From Nitrospira sp. (GTDB taxonomy: Bacteria > Nitrospirota > Nitrospiria > Nitrospirales > Nitrospiraceae): a stretch of DNA of 64,000 nt. A program made the translations under genes and the position numbers. The stretch covers positions 1-64,000 of the forward strand of contig VGXC01000014.1 in NCBI GenBank assembly GCA_016873495.1. Direction: 5' to 3'. The notes beneath the pieces are model-generated. The model had not been told where the DNA came from and did not search any database. It was given only the letters and a program-made list of their open reading frames with translations. Below are positions 45,460 to 56,613 of the stretch, piece after piece (position 1 is the first letter of the stretch; each line of letters opens with the position of its first letter).

Positions 45460-47133
45460 CTAACGGTCTGTGCGCGGGAACGCCTTGGCGTCGGCGCTCG
45501 GGTCAAGGGCGATCCGCAACTGCGCCAATAAGGCTCTGGCCTGTTTGGTCCGCAGCCCCACGTTGAGCCCCCCAACCTTGCGCAGCGCCGCATGATTGAT
45601 CGCAACGACAAGGCCGGCTCGGTCAAGGACCGGTCCCCCGCTGCTTCCGCCGCCGGCGCTGGCTTCGAACGTCAAGCTGTCCGGCGAGAGGTCGGACACG
45701 TGCCCTTGAGTGGCCAGAGGGCGGACCAGTTTTCGCCTCGAGAGCGCATCGGCCAATTTGGCCGGGTCGCCCCCCGCCTCGTGCAAAATCTCGTCGCTCA
45801 CAGGTTTGGCCAGCCGTCCCATGAGGCTGTCGAACGTCCCCGGATAGCTGAGCGCGACGACCGGTTCGCCGACCCGGGGGGCCTTGTCCATGGGAGCCAG
45901 GCGGAGCGGCGTCGAACCGATCGGCGCTCGATCGGTCCGGAGGACGGCGATGTCGCTTGTCTCCGAGACCCCGAGCAGTTCGAGCGAGAAGGGCTCGGAC
46001 CCGCCGGGGAAGAAGATGCGGAGGAGGGACAGACGCGGCTCAAAGCCGGCCTCGATGGCCTGCCGGGCCGGTTCATAATGGTCCCACATCCGGACCAGGT
46101 GGCGGTTCGTCAGGATCGTGCCCGCCTTGTCCACGAGGAATCCGCTGCCGGCATAAAAGATGACGATGGGCGGACCCTCGCCTTCAATCGTCACCAAGGG
46201 ATTGCCGTCTCGGTCCAGATAAGGATGGCCCAATGGATCGAGTCCCTGGTACCGCAGGGGACGTCCGGTGCCTTTTTCCAGAAATCCATACCCTCCTTGC
46301 AGCAACCCGACCCCGCTCTCAAATTGAGCCACGATCTCTTCGGCAAACCGCTGTCCGCTTTCGAGCGCGCGCAGCTGTCTGTGGATCGCCTGGATGTCTT
46401 GCCGGGACCGGCGGGCGGTCTCCTGCTCTTTGAGCGAGGCGGTGAGCGTGGCGACCAGCTCCTCATGCTGCCGGCGAAGTTCCGTCAGGCGCTGTCGCTC
46501 CTGTTCGCTCCTCCGGCCCATCTCCTCACGGGTGAAGCGTCCGGCTTCGAGTTGACTGACGAGTTCGGCCATGCGCCGCTCCGTTGCGGCGGCAGCCAGA
46601 TGCTGTCGGTAGACGACGATGCCCAACAGGGTGACGAGCAGGACCGGGGCTAAGACGGCTCCGGCGGCCGCGATCTTCGCGGCGGCGGAGCCATAGCGCG
46701 CAATATCTGCGAGCAAGCGGCGAACCAAATAGAGAGGCGAGAGGTAGCGGGGATGCGGCGTGCGCACGACGATGTCGCGGCAGTCGGCGACGATATCCCG
46801 CCAAGGCTTGGTCTCCGGGCTTTCTTCGGGGATGCGCCGAAATCGCACCAGCGGGCCGCCCTCGCCGAACTGCAGGAGGTCTCCGTCTTTCAGTTCGGAC
46901 TCAAAGCTTCGCTGGCCGTTGATGAGGAGTGCGTGCTTCCTGCTCCGGTCCCGAATCAGGGGGGCATGGTCTTCAACCGCAATCTCCGCGTGGAGGGGGC
47001 AGACCGTCGGGTCTTTCGCCGGGTCGAACGCGACATGACAGGACTCCCCGACACCGACCCGGATCGCATCGGTATCGAATGACTGGGTCAGGCCGCGCCG
47101 GCTGCCGGTGAGATGGCACAGCATCATCCGCAT
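45460..47133 (-). CDS. Membrane protein with FHA domain and trypsin-like protease
   Basis: 557 residues from MRMMLCHLTGS. An FHA domain (~10-105: IRVGVGESCHVAF, HAEIAVE, ALLINGQ) should read phosphothreonine in the cytoplasm. One membrane helix (~155-175, LAPVLLVTLLGIVVY), a coiled coil (~185-275) and a trypsin-like domain in the periplasm follow. The triad is His345 (TNRHLV), Asp394 (TSDIAVL) and Ser498 (GSSGGP). The order suggests a transmembrane switch from phospho-signal to proteolysis, or a DegS/HtrA-like device without PDZ. ATG 47148 is an alternative start. Confidence 0.85.
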   Translation of the reverse strand: MRMMLCHLTGSRRGLTQSFDTDAIRVGVGESCHVAFDPAKDPTVCPLHAEIAVEDHAPLIRDRSRKHALLINGQRSFESELKDGDLLQFGEGGPLVRFRRIPEESPETKPWRDIVADCRDIVVRTPHPRYLSPLYLVRRLLADIARYGSAAAKIAAAGAVLAPVLLVTLLGIVVYRQHLAAAATERRMAELVSQLEAGRFTREEMGRRSEQERQRLTELRRQHEELVATLTASLKEQETARRSRQDIQAIHRQLRALESGQRFAEEIVAQFESGVGLLQGGYGFLEKGTGRPLRYQGLDPLGHPYLDRDGNPLVTIEGEGPPIVIFYAGSGFLVDKAGTILTNRHLVRMWDHYEPARQAIEAGFEPRLSLLRIFFPGGSEPFSLELLGVSETSDIAVLRTDRAPIGSTPLRLAPMDKAPRVGEPVVALSYPGTFDSLMGRLAKPVSDEILHEAGGDPAKLADALSRRKLVRPLATQGHVSDLSPDSLTFEASAGGGSSGGPVLDRAGLVVAINHAALRKVGGLNVGLRTKQARALLAQLRIALDPSADAKAFPRTDR

Positions 47134-47238
47134 GATGGAATACCCCATTCCTCGGGGACGACGCGGGCGACATGATCCCGTTGGCTCCCCGATCGGCAGC
47201 AGACAGAGATGATGCTACCGGCGGCGTCACGCCAGGGA

Positions 47239-47748
47239 TTAATCCAGGCTGTCAGCTTCATGGGGCTCCATCGGATGTGACGATATGGGACCATCGCCCG
47301 CTGCGACGCCTCCAGCCGGCCTCATGGCTTCGAGTCGGTTCCTCACCGCCTCCGGATCGTTGATCCCGCGCAACCGGATCTGTCCGCCGCCGGTTCGGAT
47401 CGCGAGCGTGCCGATCCCCATCCACTGGGCAAGCGGCCCCTGCCGGATCGTCAGCTCCTCGATCTGTTCTATGGCCACCGAGTCAAGGACACGGCCGGTA
47501 TACCCGTTGGTCACCATCACGCGGCTGGCGGTGAGGCTGTATTTGGCCCACCGGCGCAAACAGGCGGCGCAACCCAGCAGCGCGACGGCTCCTCCCAGCC
47601 ACAGACTCCACCCGGGGAGTGCGAACTGGAGCAACAACAGGCCGCGCAACGCGGTCAACAGGCTCATGAAGTAGAGCCAGGCAAACTGGCCCCAGGAGGG
47701 GTAGGCCTGCCACTTCACGGTTTCGACGGTCGCGACAGGATCGGGCAT
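47239..47748 (-). CDS. PH-domain (bPH2/YdbT-like) membrane protein
   Basis: 169 residues. Two hydrophobic helices at ~22-62 (YFMSLLTALRGLLLLQF; GWSLWLGGAVALLGCAACL) precede a bacterial PH domain: YSLTASRVMVTNGYTGRVLDSVAIEQIEELTIRQGPL, GIGTLAIRTG, IRLRGINDPEAVRNRL. Such proteins are inner-membrane and of unknown role. It lies between the carbamate kinase and protease genes on the same strand. Confidence 0.8.
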   Translation of the reverse strand: MPDPVATVETVKWQAYPSWGQFAWLYFMSLLTALRGLLLLQFALPGWSLWLGGAVALLGCAACLRRWAKYSLTASRVMVTNGYTGRVLDSVAIEQIEELTIRQGPLAQWMGIGTLAIRTGGGQIRLRGINDPEAVRNRLEAMRPAGGVAAGDGPISSHPMEPHEADSLD

Positions 47749-47762
47749 GGCTGTCGTTCCGA

Positions 47763-48728
47763 TCAGGATCGTGGCTGTGCCGAGAGGACGGGGTGGAGGC
47801 GCGTCCCGGCCCGGCCGTCGAACGCGGCCAGCGCATTCTCCGGGCTGGTGATGATGACGCCGCGCCCGCCTCGTTCCAGAAACCAGATGGCGGCTTCGAT
47901 CTTCGGCCCCATGCTGCCCGGCGCAAAATGGCCTTCGGCGAGATACCGTTTCGCCTCCTCGACCGTCAGCTTGTCCAGGTTCCGTTCGTCCGGCTGGCCG
48001 AAGTTCAGTTTGACTTGTTCCACCGCGGTGAGATCAAGAACGGTGTTCATCCCCAGCTCGACGGCCAGGCGGCTTGATGCCAGGTCCTTGTCCACGACGG
48101 CCTCGACGCCGGCCAGCGTGCCGTCGCGTGCCCGGCGGACCGGAATGCCCCCGCCGCCGGCGGCGATGACGATGACGCCGGCCTCGACGAGCCGGCGGAC
48201 GACCGGGGTTTCGACGATCCCGATCGGGAGGGGCGAGGGCACCAGCCGGCGATAGCCCCGGTGCGCGTCTTCGGCGATCCGCCATCCCGTCGCCCGCCAT
48301 CGCTCGGCCTGCTCCTTCGAATAGAAGGGGCCGACGGGCTTGGTGGGATGCGACATCCGCGGATCTTCCGGATCGACGAGCGTCCTGGTGACGACGGTCG
48401 CCACCGGAGGATCGCCGATCCCGCCTTGCCGCAGAACGTTCTGCAGGCATTGCTGGATCATGTACCCGGTTTCTCCTTGAGATTGCGCGACGCAGACGTC
48501 CAACGGCAGGTCGTAGGCCTGTCCGCGCGCCGCCTCCGCGCGGAGCAGAATCTGTCCGACTTGCGGGCCGTTCCCGTGGGTGAGGACCACCCGATGCCCG
48601 CGCCGGATCAGTTCGGCGACCCCGGCCAGGGCCGATTGCACGGTGGCCGCCTGCTCGTCGAGCGTGCCCCGTTGCCCGGTCTTGACCAAGGCGTTGCCGC
48701 CCAGCGCGACCAGAACTCTCTCAGGCAT
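47763..48728 (-). CDS. arcC: Carbamate kinase
   Basis: 321 residues, standard length. Amino-acid-kinase fold landmarks: ALGGNALVKTGQRGT, LTHGNGPQVGQILLRAE, CVAQSQGETGYMIQQCL, IAAGGGGIPV, VDKDLASSRLAVEL, GSMGPKIEAAIWFLERGGRG. It interconverts carbamoyl phosphate + ADP and carbamate + ATP. No arginine deiminase or ornithine carbamoyltransferase gene is near. Instead it overlaps the end of the cyclic-diphosphoglycerate-synthetase-like gene by 8 bases, so the two are translated together. Confidence 0.93.
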   Translation of the reverse strand: MPERVLVALGGNALVKTGQRGTLDEQAATVQSALAGVAELIRRGHRVVLTHGNGPQVGQILLRAEAARGQAYDLPLDVCVAQSQGETGYMIQQCLQNVLRQGGIGDPPVATVVTRTLVDPEDPRMSHPTKPVGPFYSKEQAERWRATGWRIAEDAHRGYRRLVPSPLPIGIVETPVVRRLVEAGVIVIAAGGGGIPVRRARDGTLAGVEAVVDKDLASSRLAVELGMNTVLDLTAVEQVKLNFGQPDERNLDKLTVEEAKRYLAEGHFAPGSMGPKIEAAIWFLERGGRGVIITSPENALAAFDGRAGTRLHPVLSAQPRS

Positions 48729-50055
48729 GGGTCTTGACCTTCTCAAGGAATCCGCGCATGACCTCGCGGAGGGTCGGCCTGCCCGTCTCTTCCAGCTCGT
48801 ACGTGACCCGGCAGGTCGGCTGGGCGATCTGGAGCAGGCGCCGGAGGTCCACCGGGGTGGCGATCAACACCACATCGCACTCGATCCGCCGGATCGTCTC
48901 TTCGAGCTCGCACATCTGTTTGGGCCCGTAGCCCATGGCCGGGAGCAAGGGGCCGATGTGCGGGTGGTCGGCGAAGGTCCGGCGGATGGACCCGACGGCC
49001 CGGGGACGGGGGTCCACGAGCTCGCAGGCGCCCCATTTCCTGGCCGCGAGTGTCCCGGCCCCGAAGCTCATGCCTCCGTGGGTGAGCGTCGGCCCGTCTT
49101 CCACGACCAGCACGCGCTTGCCTTGGACCGCGTCCGGATCCGTGAGCGAGATCGGCATGGTGGCCTCGATCACCGTGGCGCCGGGGTTGTCCTTCCGGAG
49201 GCTCTCGCGCAGGACGCGGGTCCGCTCGGGATCGGCGCTGTCCAGCTTGGTCAAGACGAGCACCTGCGCACGGCGCAGGTTGACTTCGCCGGGATAGTAG
49301 CTCCGCTCGTGGCCGGCCCGGTGCGGGTCCAGCAGGACGATTTCCAGATCCGACGCCACGAAGGGCCAATCGTTGTTGCCCCCGTCCCAGAGGAGCACGT
49401 CGGCCTCGGCTTCCGCTTGGCGAAGAATTCGCTCGTAATCCACGCCGGCGTAGACGAGGTCGCCGCTCACGATGTGCGGTTCGTACTCTTCCATCTCCTC
49501 GATCGTGCAGTCGGCGCGTGCGAGGTCGTCGAGGCTGGCGAACCGTTGAACGGCCTGCTTGGCCAGGTCGCCGTAAGGCATCGGATGGCGGACGACCGCC
49601 ACGCGCAGACCTTCACGTCGTAAGATCGCCGCGATCTTGCGTGCCGTCGGACTCTTGCCGCAGCCGGTGCGGACCGCGCAGACCGATATCACCGGCTTGG
49701 TGGAGGGCAGCATCGTCGCACGCGGGCCGAGGAGCCGAAAGTCCGCTCCCCTGGCCATGACTTGCGAGGCCTTGTGCATCACGGCTTCGTGCGACAGGTC
49801 GCTGTAGGCGAAGACCACCTCCTCCACCTGCTGCACATCGATCAAGGATTCCAATTGCTCCTCGGCATGGATGGGAATCCCTTCAGGGTACAGGGGGCCG
49901 GCCAAGGTCGGCGGATAGAGCCGACCGGCGATGTTCGGAATTTGCGCCGCCGTGAAGGCGACGACCTGGTAGCGGGGGTCCTGGCGGAAGACGACGTTGA
50001 AGTTGTGAAAGTCCCTCCCGGCCGCCCCCATGATGAGCACCTTGGTCTGGCCCAT
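48721..50055 (-). CDS. Cyclic 2,3-diphosphoglycerate synthetase-like P-loop GTPase
   Basis: 444 residues. MGAAGRDFHNFNVVFR opens a Rossmann-like half. The P-loop is AVRTGCGKSPTARKI (~130), followed by RVAVVRHPMPYGDLAKQ, LLWDGGNNDWPF and VLVLTKLDSAD, typical of G3E/SIMIBI-type GTPases. The family is named for the archaeal enzyme making cyclic 2,3-diphosphoglycerate, but many bacterial members probably do something else. Coupling to carbamate kinase suggests a shared small-molecule pathway. Confidence 0.82.
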   Translation of the reverse strand: MGQTKVLIMGAAGRDFHNFNVVFRQDPRYQVVAFTAAQIPNIAGRLYPPTLAGPLYPEGIPIHAEEQLESLIDVQQVEEVVFAYSDLSHEAVMHKASQVMARGADFRLLGPRATMLPSTKPVISVCAVRTGCGKSPTARKIAAILRREGLRVAVVRHPMPYGDLAKQAVQRFASLDDLARADCTIEEMEEYEPHIVSGDLVYAGVDYERILRQAEAEADVLLWDGGNNDWPFVASDLEIVLLDPHRAGHERSYYPGEVNLRRAQVLVLTKLDSADPERTRVLRESLRKDNPGATVIEATMPISLTDPDAVQGKRVLVVEDGPTLTHGGMSFGAGTLAARKWGACELVDPRPRAVGSIRRTFADHPHIGPLLPAMGYGPKQMCELEETIRRIECDVVLIATPVDLRRLLQIAQPTCRVTYELEETGRPTLREVMRGFLEKVKTHA

Positions 50056-50388
50056 ACAGATGTGCCCCCGAATTGTGGCAGCGCTTCATAACGCAAGAAC
50101 TGTGCGCGTCCGGAGGCCGCCTTCTCCCTTAAGAAGCGGCATGAATTCGCGCACCTGGCCTCCGATCCCCTTGCGGCGCAAAGGCAGGGGGCCTTGCCTG
50201 ACGCGATTCTCCCCGGAGCGAGGCCGAGGCTTGATGAATAATGCTACAGGCCGATGGAGGACCGTGGGACGGCTGCGCCCATCGGTCTGATTTCTTGAGG
50301 ATTTGCCTTCACGCCGGCCGGAAGCAGACCGGCTCTCCTTTGGTCTGGCCTTTGCACCGACAGACGGTGAGTAGAGGGGGCGTAACCT
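50056..50388. other. Divergent spacer with two hairpins
   Basis: About 330 bases. CAGGCCGATGG near 50244 is mirrored by CCATCGGTCTG near 50280 with one G-T pair, and GTCCGGAGGCC near 50110 by GGCCTCCGAT near 50157. Both are possible leader or operator structures for the divergent genes. No known riboswitch recognised. Confidence 0.4.
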
Positions 50389-52152
<1,764 letters not shown>

Positions 52153-53118
52153 ATGACCGTCGCCGACCGTCAACATGCGCTCTTGCTGCTCCGCCAGATG
52201 TTGCGGATCCGCCGCTTCGAGGAAAAGGCGGCGGAGCTCTACAGCCTCGGCAAAATCCGCGGCTTTCTCCACCTCTACATCGGCGAAGAGGCGGTGGCGG
52301 TGGGAGCCATGCACGCGCTCACGCAAGAGGACGCCCTTGTGGCGACCTATCGGGAACATGGACAGGCGCTCCTGCGCGGCACACCGGCCGGCTCGCTCAT
52401 GGCGGAGCTCTACGGCAAGGCCAACGGCTGCGCCAGAGGGCGAGGCGGCTCCATGCACTTCTTCGATGCCTCGCGTCGATTCTACGGCGGTATGGCGATC
52501 GTGGGAGGAGGGCTGCCGGTGGCGGTCGGACTGGCTTTGGCCGACAAGCTGCAAGGCAAGGCTCGTGTGACCGCCTGTTTCTTCGGGGACGGAGCGGTGG
52601 CGGAAGGCGAGTTCCACGAATCGCTCAACCTGGCGGCGCTGTGGAAGTTGCCGGTGCTGTTTCTCTGCGAGAACAATTTGTATGCGATGGGCACCGCGTT
52701 GTCGCGCCACCAGGCCCAACCGGACATCACGCTCAAAGCGCACGCCGAGGGAGTCCCCGCCGAAGCCGTGGACGGCATGGATGTGCTGGCCGTCGAGAGG
52801 GCGACCACCAGGGCCGCCCAATCAGTGCGTGGCGGAAACGGTCCGTCTTTGCTGGAATATCGCACCTATCGGTTCCGCGCCCATTCGATGTATGACGCGG
52901 AACTCTATCGCACCAAGGACGAGGTCGAACAGTGGAAGCAGCGCGATCCGATCGCGATCTTCGAGGGACAACTGCGGGAGTGGAAATGTCTGACCTCCGA
53001 AGACCTGTCGGTCATGGAGTCGGACATTGCCGCGGAAATCGCCGCGGCTGTGGCGGAGGCGGAGGCGGGTCCGTGGGAGCCGGTCGAGGACCTGACGAAA
53101 GACGTGTACACCGTTTGA
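52153..53118 (+). CDS. pdhA: Pyruvate dehydrogenase E1 component, alpha subunit
   Basis: 321 residues. E1-alpha landmarks: [51 protein letters not shown], and the thiamine diphosphate motif [20 protein letters not shown]...[10 protein letters not shown]. The phosphorylation-loop-like [10 protein letters not shown] is also conserved. It decarboxylates pyruvate with the beta subunit encoded 1.3 kb downstream; three small genes intervene between the two, which is unusual. Confidence 0.92.
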   Translation: MTVADRQHALLLLRQMLRIRRFEEKAAELYSLGKIRGFLHLYIGEEAVAVGAMHALTQEDALVATYREHGQALLRGTPAGSLMAELYGKANGCARGRGGSMHFFDASRRFYGGMAIVGGGLPVAVGLALADKLQGKARVTACFFGDGAVAEGEFHESLNLAALWKLPVLFLCENNLYAMGTALSRHQAQPDITLKAHAEGVPAEAVDGMDVLAVERATTRAAQSVRGGNGPSLLEYRTYRFRAHSMYDAELYRTKDEVEQWKQRDPIAIFEGQLREWKCLTSEDLSVMESDIAAEIAAAVAEAEAGPWEPVEDLTKDVYTV

Positions 53119-53154
53119 CGCGGGACCGTGAGGCATGCACAAGGAGGAAGTATC

Positions 53155-53415
53155 ATGGAAAGAGACGAGGGCAATGTCGAGGGGCTGATCGTGGCGTTCC
53201 TGGGCGGCGTGCTCATCGGCGCGGCGGCGGGGCTGCTCCTGGCGCCCAAGTCGGGACGGGAAACCAGGGCCACCTTGAAGGATTATGCGCAACAGGCGGA
53301 AGAAGAACTGGCGGAGAAGGTCGCCCGCATCAAGGCCTCGATCGCGTCCTGTCAGCAAGCCTGCGAAGAGCACCTGAAGGCGCACAAGGAACATGCCAGG
53401 GGGCCCGTGACCTAG
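53155..53415 (+). CDS. YtxH-like membrane-anchored small protein
   Basis: 86 residues. AAGGAGG lies 8 bases before the ATG. A glycine-rich membrane span (LIVAFLGGVLIGAAAGLLLAP) followed by KSGRETRATLKDYAQQAEEEL is the YtxH signature; the rest is a charged coiled coil with two Cys (ASCQQAC). Stress-associated in Firmicutes; role here unknown. Confidence 0.8.
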   Translation: MERDEGNVEGLIVAFLGGVLIGAAAGLLLAPKSGRETRATLKDYAQQAEEELAEKVARIKASIASCQQACEEHLKAHKEHARGPVT

Positions 53416-53448
53416 GCCTGAGATGGGGCGGCATCCTATGCCTGCGCC

Positions 53449-53877
53449 ATGATGCACTTCCTGCAACAGAGAGAATTGGAGCGCAATCTGTATCTCTTGA
53501 ACGGCGCGCTGCTCGTCACCCACGAGATTGATGCGGCCTATTGGAGGGAGTGGGAGCTGTTCGGCATCCCCGGGGGGATTCAGATGTTCCTGCTCTTGAA
53601 CGCGCTGCTGGTCCTGGCCGTGCTGGTCGGATTCAAGCAACTGATGCTCGGCGCGCGCATCGGGCATCTGTGCTCCTTGGTCGTGGCGGGGGCCGGAGTC
53701 TTGGCCGTTGCGCTTCACAGCGCCCTGATCTTGGCCGGGCATCCGGAATTTACATTGCCCGCGTCATTGATCGTGCTGGTGTTGATTTTGATCGTCTCGC
53801 TGGTACAGGGGGCGGTAGCCGTCAGGACGCTGCGAGCATGCCCGTCGGACGGTCGCGAGCACTCTTGTGCCTCATGA
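53449..53877 (+). CDS. Four-helix membrane protein, uncharacterised
   Basis: 142 residues with four hydrophobic segments (~15-30, 46-66, 73-95, 101-125). The N-terminus has NGALLVTHEIDAAYWREWELFG, a pattern seen in a domain-of-unknown-function family (possibly DUF6713, not certain). Located within the pyruvate dehydrogenase cluster and overlapping the next gene by 11 bases. No catalytic motif. Confidence 0.7.
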   Translation: MMHFLQQRELERNLYLLNGALLVTHEIDAAYWREWELFGIPGGIQMFLLLNALLVLAVLVGFKQLMLGARIGHLCSLVVAGAGVLAVALHSALILAGHPEFTLPASLIVLVLILIVSLVQGAVAVRTLRACPSDGREHSCAS

Positions 53878-54409
53878 CCGATCCAGTCCGGCGGCGAGGT
53901 CTTTGCTGGCTCAATTGGCGGGCGGCGATCGCCGTTCCATCGGGAGAAGCGGGGAAGTCGTCGCCGAGGTGCTCCACGCGCCCTCGTTGTTTAAAGAGGT
54001 CTTCGACGGTCTGTTGCGGAGCGTGGATCCGTTGGTGCGGATGCGGGCGGCGGATGCCGTTGAAAAGATCACCGCCGTGCATCCGGAATATCTTCGGCCT
54101 TTCAAACGGGCACTCCTCGAACAGGTTGCTCAGTCGGCGCAGCCGGAGGTTCGGTGGCATGTGGCCCAAATGATCCCCCGCCTGCATTTGAGCCAGGCGG
54201 AGCGAATGGCCGCCGTCGCCATTCTATTCCGATACCTTCGGGATAGCAGTCGACTCGTTCGCACCTTCTCCATGCAAGCGTTGGCAGAGTTGGCCGAACA
54301 GGATGCCCGTCTTCGGCCGAAGGTGGTGAAGCTGATTCGATCGCTTGTCAAAACAGGGAGTCCCGCGGTGAAGAGTCGAGGGCGAAAACTGCTGACGAGG
54401 CTGGCATGA
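53867..54409 (+). CDS. HEAT-repeat-like helical protein
   Basis: 180 residues from GTG. Repeated helix pairs such as [39 protein letters not shown] and [21 protein letters not shown] show the HEAT pattern (P-x-V-R, then a small-residue helix). Probably a protein-binding scaffold. It ends 16 bases before pdhB. Confidence 0.72.
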   Translation: MPHDRSSPAARSLLAQLAGGDRRSIGRSGEVVAEVLHAPSLFKEVFDGLLRSVDPLVRMRAADAVEKITAVHPEYLRPFKRALLEQVAQSAQPEVRWHVAQMIPRLHLSQAERMAAVAILFRYLRDSSRLVRTFSMQALAELAEQDARLRPKVVKLIRSLVKTGSPAVKSRGRKLLTRLA

Positions 54410-54425
54410 GGCTGCGGGGGAGGTC

Positions 54426-55406
54426 ATGACGAAGACCACCTACCGAGAGGCGGTCCGGGCCGGATTGCGCGAAGCGCTCCGCGGCGACCCGCGGGTCTTT
54501 CTGATGGGCGAAGACGTGGGTCGCTACGGAGGCGCCTATGCCTGCAGCCGCGGTCTGCTGGAAGAGTTCGGCCCGGAACGAATCCGCGACACGCCCCTGT
54601 CGGAATCCGTCTTCGTCGGGGCCGGGATCGGCGCGGCCCTGGGCGGCATGCGTCCCATCGTGGAAGTTATGACCGTCAATTTCAGCCTGCTGGCCCTGGA
54701 TCAGATCGTCAACAATGCGGCCACAATCCGGCACATGTCCGGCGGTCAGTTCAGCGTGCCGCTCGTGGTGCGCATGGCCACCGGCGGGGGCCGCCAGGTG
54801 GCGGCGCAACATTCCCACAGTTTGGAGGGCTGGTACGCGCACATCCCGGGGATCAAGGTCGTGACTCCTGCAACCGTGACCGATGCGAAGGGTATGTTGC
54901 TGGCCGCGCTCAAGGAGCCGGACCCAGTGTTCATCTTCGAACATGCCTATCTCTACCCCACCGAGGGCGAACTGGACGAATCGGCGACGGTGGACCTGAC
55001 CCGGGCGTCGGTGCGCCGGTCGGGGCGCGACGTCTCGATCGTCACCTTCGGCGGATCGCTCTGGAAAGCCCTGGAAGCCGCCGATCGGCTGGCCGGCGAG
55101 GGCATCGAGGCCGAGGTCATCGACCTACGGTCGCTGCGGCCGCTGGATACCCCGACGATTCTGGCCTCGGTCGCCAAGACCCACCGGGCCGTAATTGTGG
55201 ATGAGGGCTGGCGGACCGGCAGTTTCGCGGCGGAGGTCAGCGCGCAGATCATGGAAGGCGGGTTCTACGATTTGGACGGACCGGTGGCGCGCGTCTGCAG
55301 CGCCGAAGTTCCGATCCCGTATCCCAAACATCTGGAGGATGCCGCGTTGCCCAATGTCGGCGCGATTGTCCGATGCGTGAAGGAGGTGACTGCGGCCCAT
55401 GGCTGA
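54426..55406 (+). CDS. pdhB: Pyruvate dehydrogenase E1 component, beta subunit
   Basis: 326 residues: [62 protein letters not shown], and the C-terminal transketolase domain ([20 protein letters not shown]). The glutamate that activates thiamine and the dimer-interface motifs are present. Overlaps the E2 start by 8 bases. Confidence 0.93.
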   Translation: MTKTTYREAVRAGLREALRGDPRVFLMGEDVGRYGGAYACSRGLLEEFGPERIRDTPLSESVFVGAGIGAALGGMRPIVEVMTVNFSLLALDQIVNNAATIRHMSGGQFSVPLVVRMATGGGRQVAAQHSHSLEGWYAHIPGIKVVTPATVTDAKGMLLAALKEPDPVFIFEHAYLYPTEGELDESATVDLTRASVRRSGRDVSIVTFGGSLWKALEAADRLAGEGIEAEVIDLRSLRPLDTPTILASVAKTHRAVIVDEGWRTGSFAAEVSAQIMEGGFYDLDGPVARVCSAEVPIPYPKHLEDAALPNVGAIVRCVKEVTAAHG

Positions 55407-56613
55407 GTTTGTGATGCCCACCCTGGGGGCCGACATGGACGCAGGTACGCTGGTCGCCTGGAAGAAAAAGCCCGGCGATCGCGTGACCCGTGGCGAGGTC
55501 ATCGCCGAAGTGGAGACCGACAAGGCGGCCATCGACGTCGAAGTTTTTGCGAGCGGCGTGATCGAGAAGCTTCTGGTCCAGCCGGGCGAGAAAGTGCCGG
55601 TCGGCACCGTCCTGGCCCTCGTGCGTGAAGAGGGCCAGCCGGCACGAGGCGCGAGGCAAGAGGCGAGGGGCGGAGAACAAGAACAACCTCTAGCCCCTAG
55701 CCCCGCGCCTCTAGCCAGTGAATCAGCCGGCCGCCGGCGCATCTCCCCCGCCGCCCGGCAACTCGCCGCCGACCTCGGCGTGGACCCGGCTCGCGTGCCA
55801 GGCACGGGGCCGGAAGGCGCGATCACGCGGCGCGACATCGAAGTCGCTGCCGCACAGGCAAGAGGCGAGCGGCAAGAGGCGAGCGGTGGAAACCAAGAAC
55901 CGGCCGTGGCTTCTCGCCCCGCGCCACAGGCCGGTGAGGCAGGCGACCGCTTGCTTCGCATGAGGCAGACCATCGCCGCGGCCATGGCCCGATCCAAGCG
56001 TGAAATCCCGCACTATTATCTGGGCCACAGCATCGACATGAGCCGAGCCATGGCCTGGCTGGCCGAGACGAATCGGCAACGGCCGGTCCCCGACCGGCTC
56101 TTGTACGGAGTCCTGCTCCTCAAGGCCGTATCCCTGGCCTTGCGGGACGTGCCGGAGCTGAACGCGCTGTGGAAGGACGGACGGTCTGTGCCCGCCTCAG
56201 CCATCCACGTCGGCACGGCGATCTCGCTCCGGGGCGGAGGCTTGGTGGCGCCGGCCCTGCACGACACGGACCGGCAGAGCCTCGACGAGCTGATGCGCAA
56301 CTTCCGCGATCTCGTCAAGCGGGCGCGCGCCGGCACCTTGCGCAGTTCCGAGCTATCCGACCCGACGATCACGGTGACCAGCCTCGGCGAGCAAGGCGTC
56401 GAGACCGTCTTCGGCGTCATCTACCCTCCGCAGGTCGCGCTGGTCGGGTTCGGCAAGCTGCTGGAGCGGCCCTGGGCCGCCGAAGGCCGGGTCGAGGCCA
56501 GGCCGGTGGTCTCCGCGACACTCTCCGCCGACCATCGGGTGACCGACGGCCATCGCGGCGGCCTGTTTCTGGCTTCGGTCGATCGCCTCTTACAGGAGCC
56601 AAGTCGCCTATGA
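55399..56613 (+). CDS. pdhC: Dihydrolipoamide acetyltransferase (E2) of pyruvate dehydrogenase
   Basis: 404 residues. Lipoyl domain 1-78 with lipoyl-Lys42 (ETDKAAID). A linker (80-110) precedes the peripheral-subunit-binding domain ~112-150 ([18 protein letters not shown]...[14 protein letters not shown]). A second linker (153-183) precedes the catalytic domain ~184-404, with the active site in [17 protein letters not shown] (His and Asp of the HxxxDG motif). Both linkers are encoded by GGCAAGAGGCGAG-type inverted repeats and give Arg/Gln/Glu/Ala/Pro-rich sequences, unlike the usual Ala/Pro linkers. The E3 gene is not in the window. Confidence 0.92.
   Translation: MAEFVMPTLGADMDAGTLVAWKKKPGDRVTRGEVIAEVETDKAAIDVEVFASGVIEKLLVQPGEKVPVGTVLALVREEGQPARGARQEARGGEQEQPLAPSPAPLASESAGRRRISPAARQLAADLGVDPARVPGTGPEGAITRRDIEVAAAQARGERQEASGGNQEPAVASRPAPQAGEAGDRLLRMRQTIAAAMARSKREIPHYYLGHSIDMSRAMAWLAETNRQRPVPDRLLYGVLLLKAVSLALRDVPELNALWKDGRSVPASAIHVGTAISLRGGGLVAPALHDTDRQSLDELMRNFRDLVKRARAGTLRSSELSDPTITVTSLGEQGVETVFGVIYPPQVALVGFGKLLERPWAAEGRVEARPVVSATLSADHRVTDGHRGGLFLASVDRLLQEPSRL
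55640..55718. repeat. Inverted repeat encoding first E2 linker
   Basis: GGCACGAGGCGCGAGGCAAG and AGGCGAGGGGC are mirrored by CTCTAGCCCCTAGCCCCGCG and CCTCTAGCC. It is in frame and encodes residues ~80-107 ([20 protein letters not shown] region). Confidence 0.8.
55857..55932. repeat. Inverted repeat encoding second E2 linker
   Basis: GGCAAGAGGCGAGCGGCAAG and AGGCGAGCGG are mirrored by GCTTCTCGCCCCGCGCC. In frame, residues ~153-178 ([20 protein letters not shown]). Confidence 0.8.
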
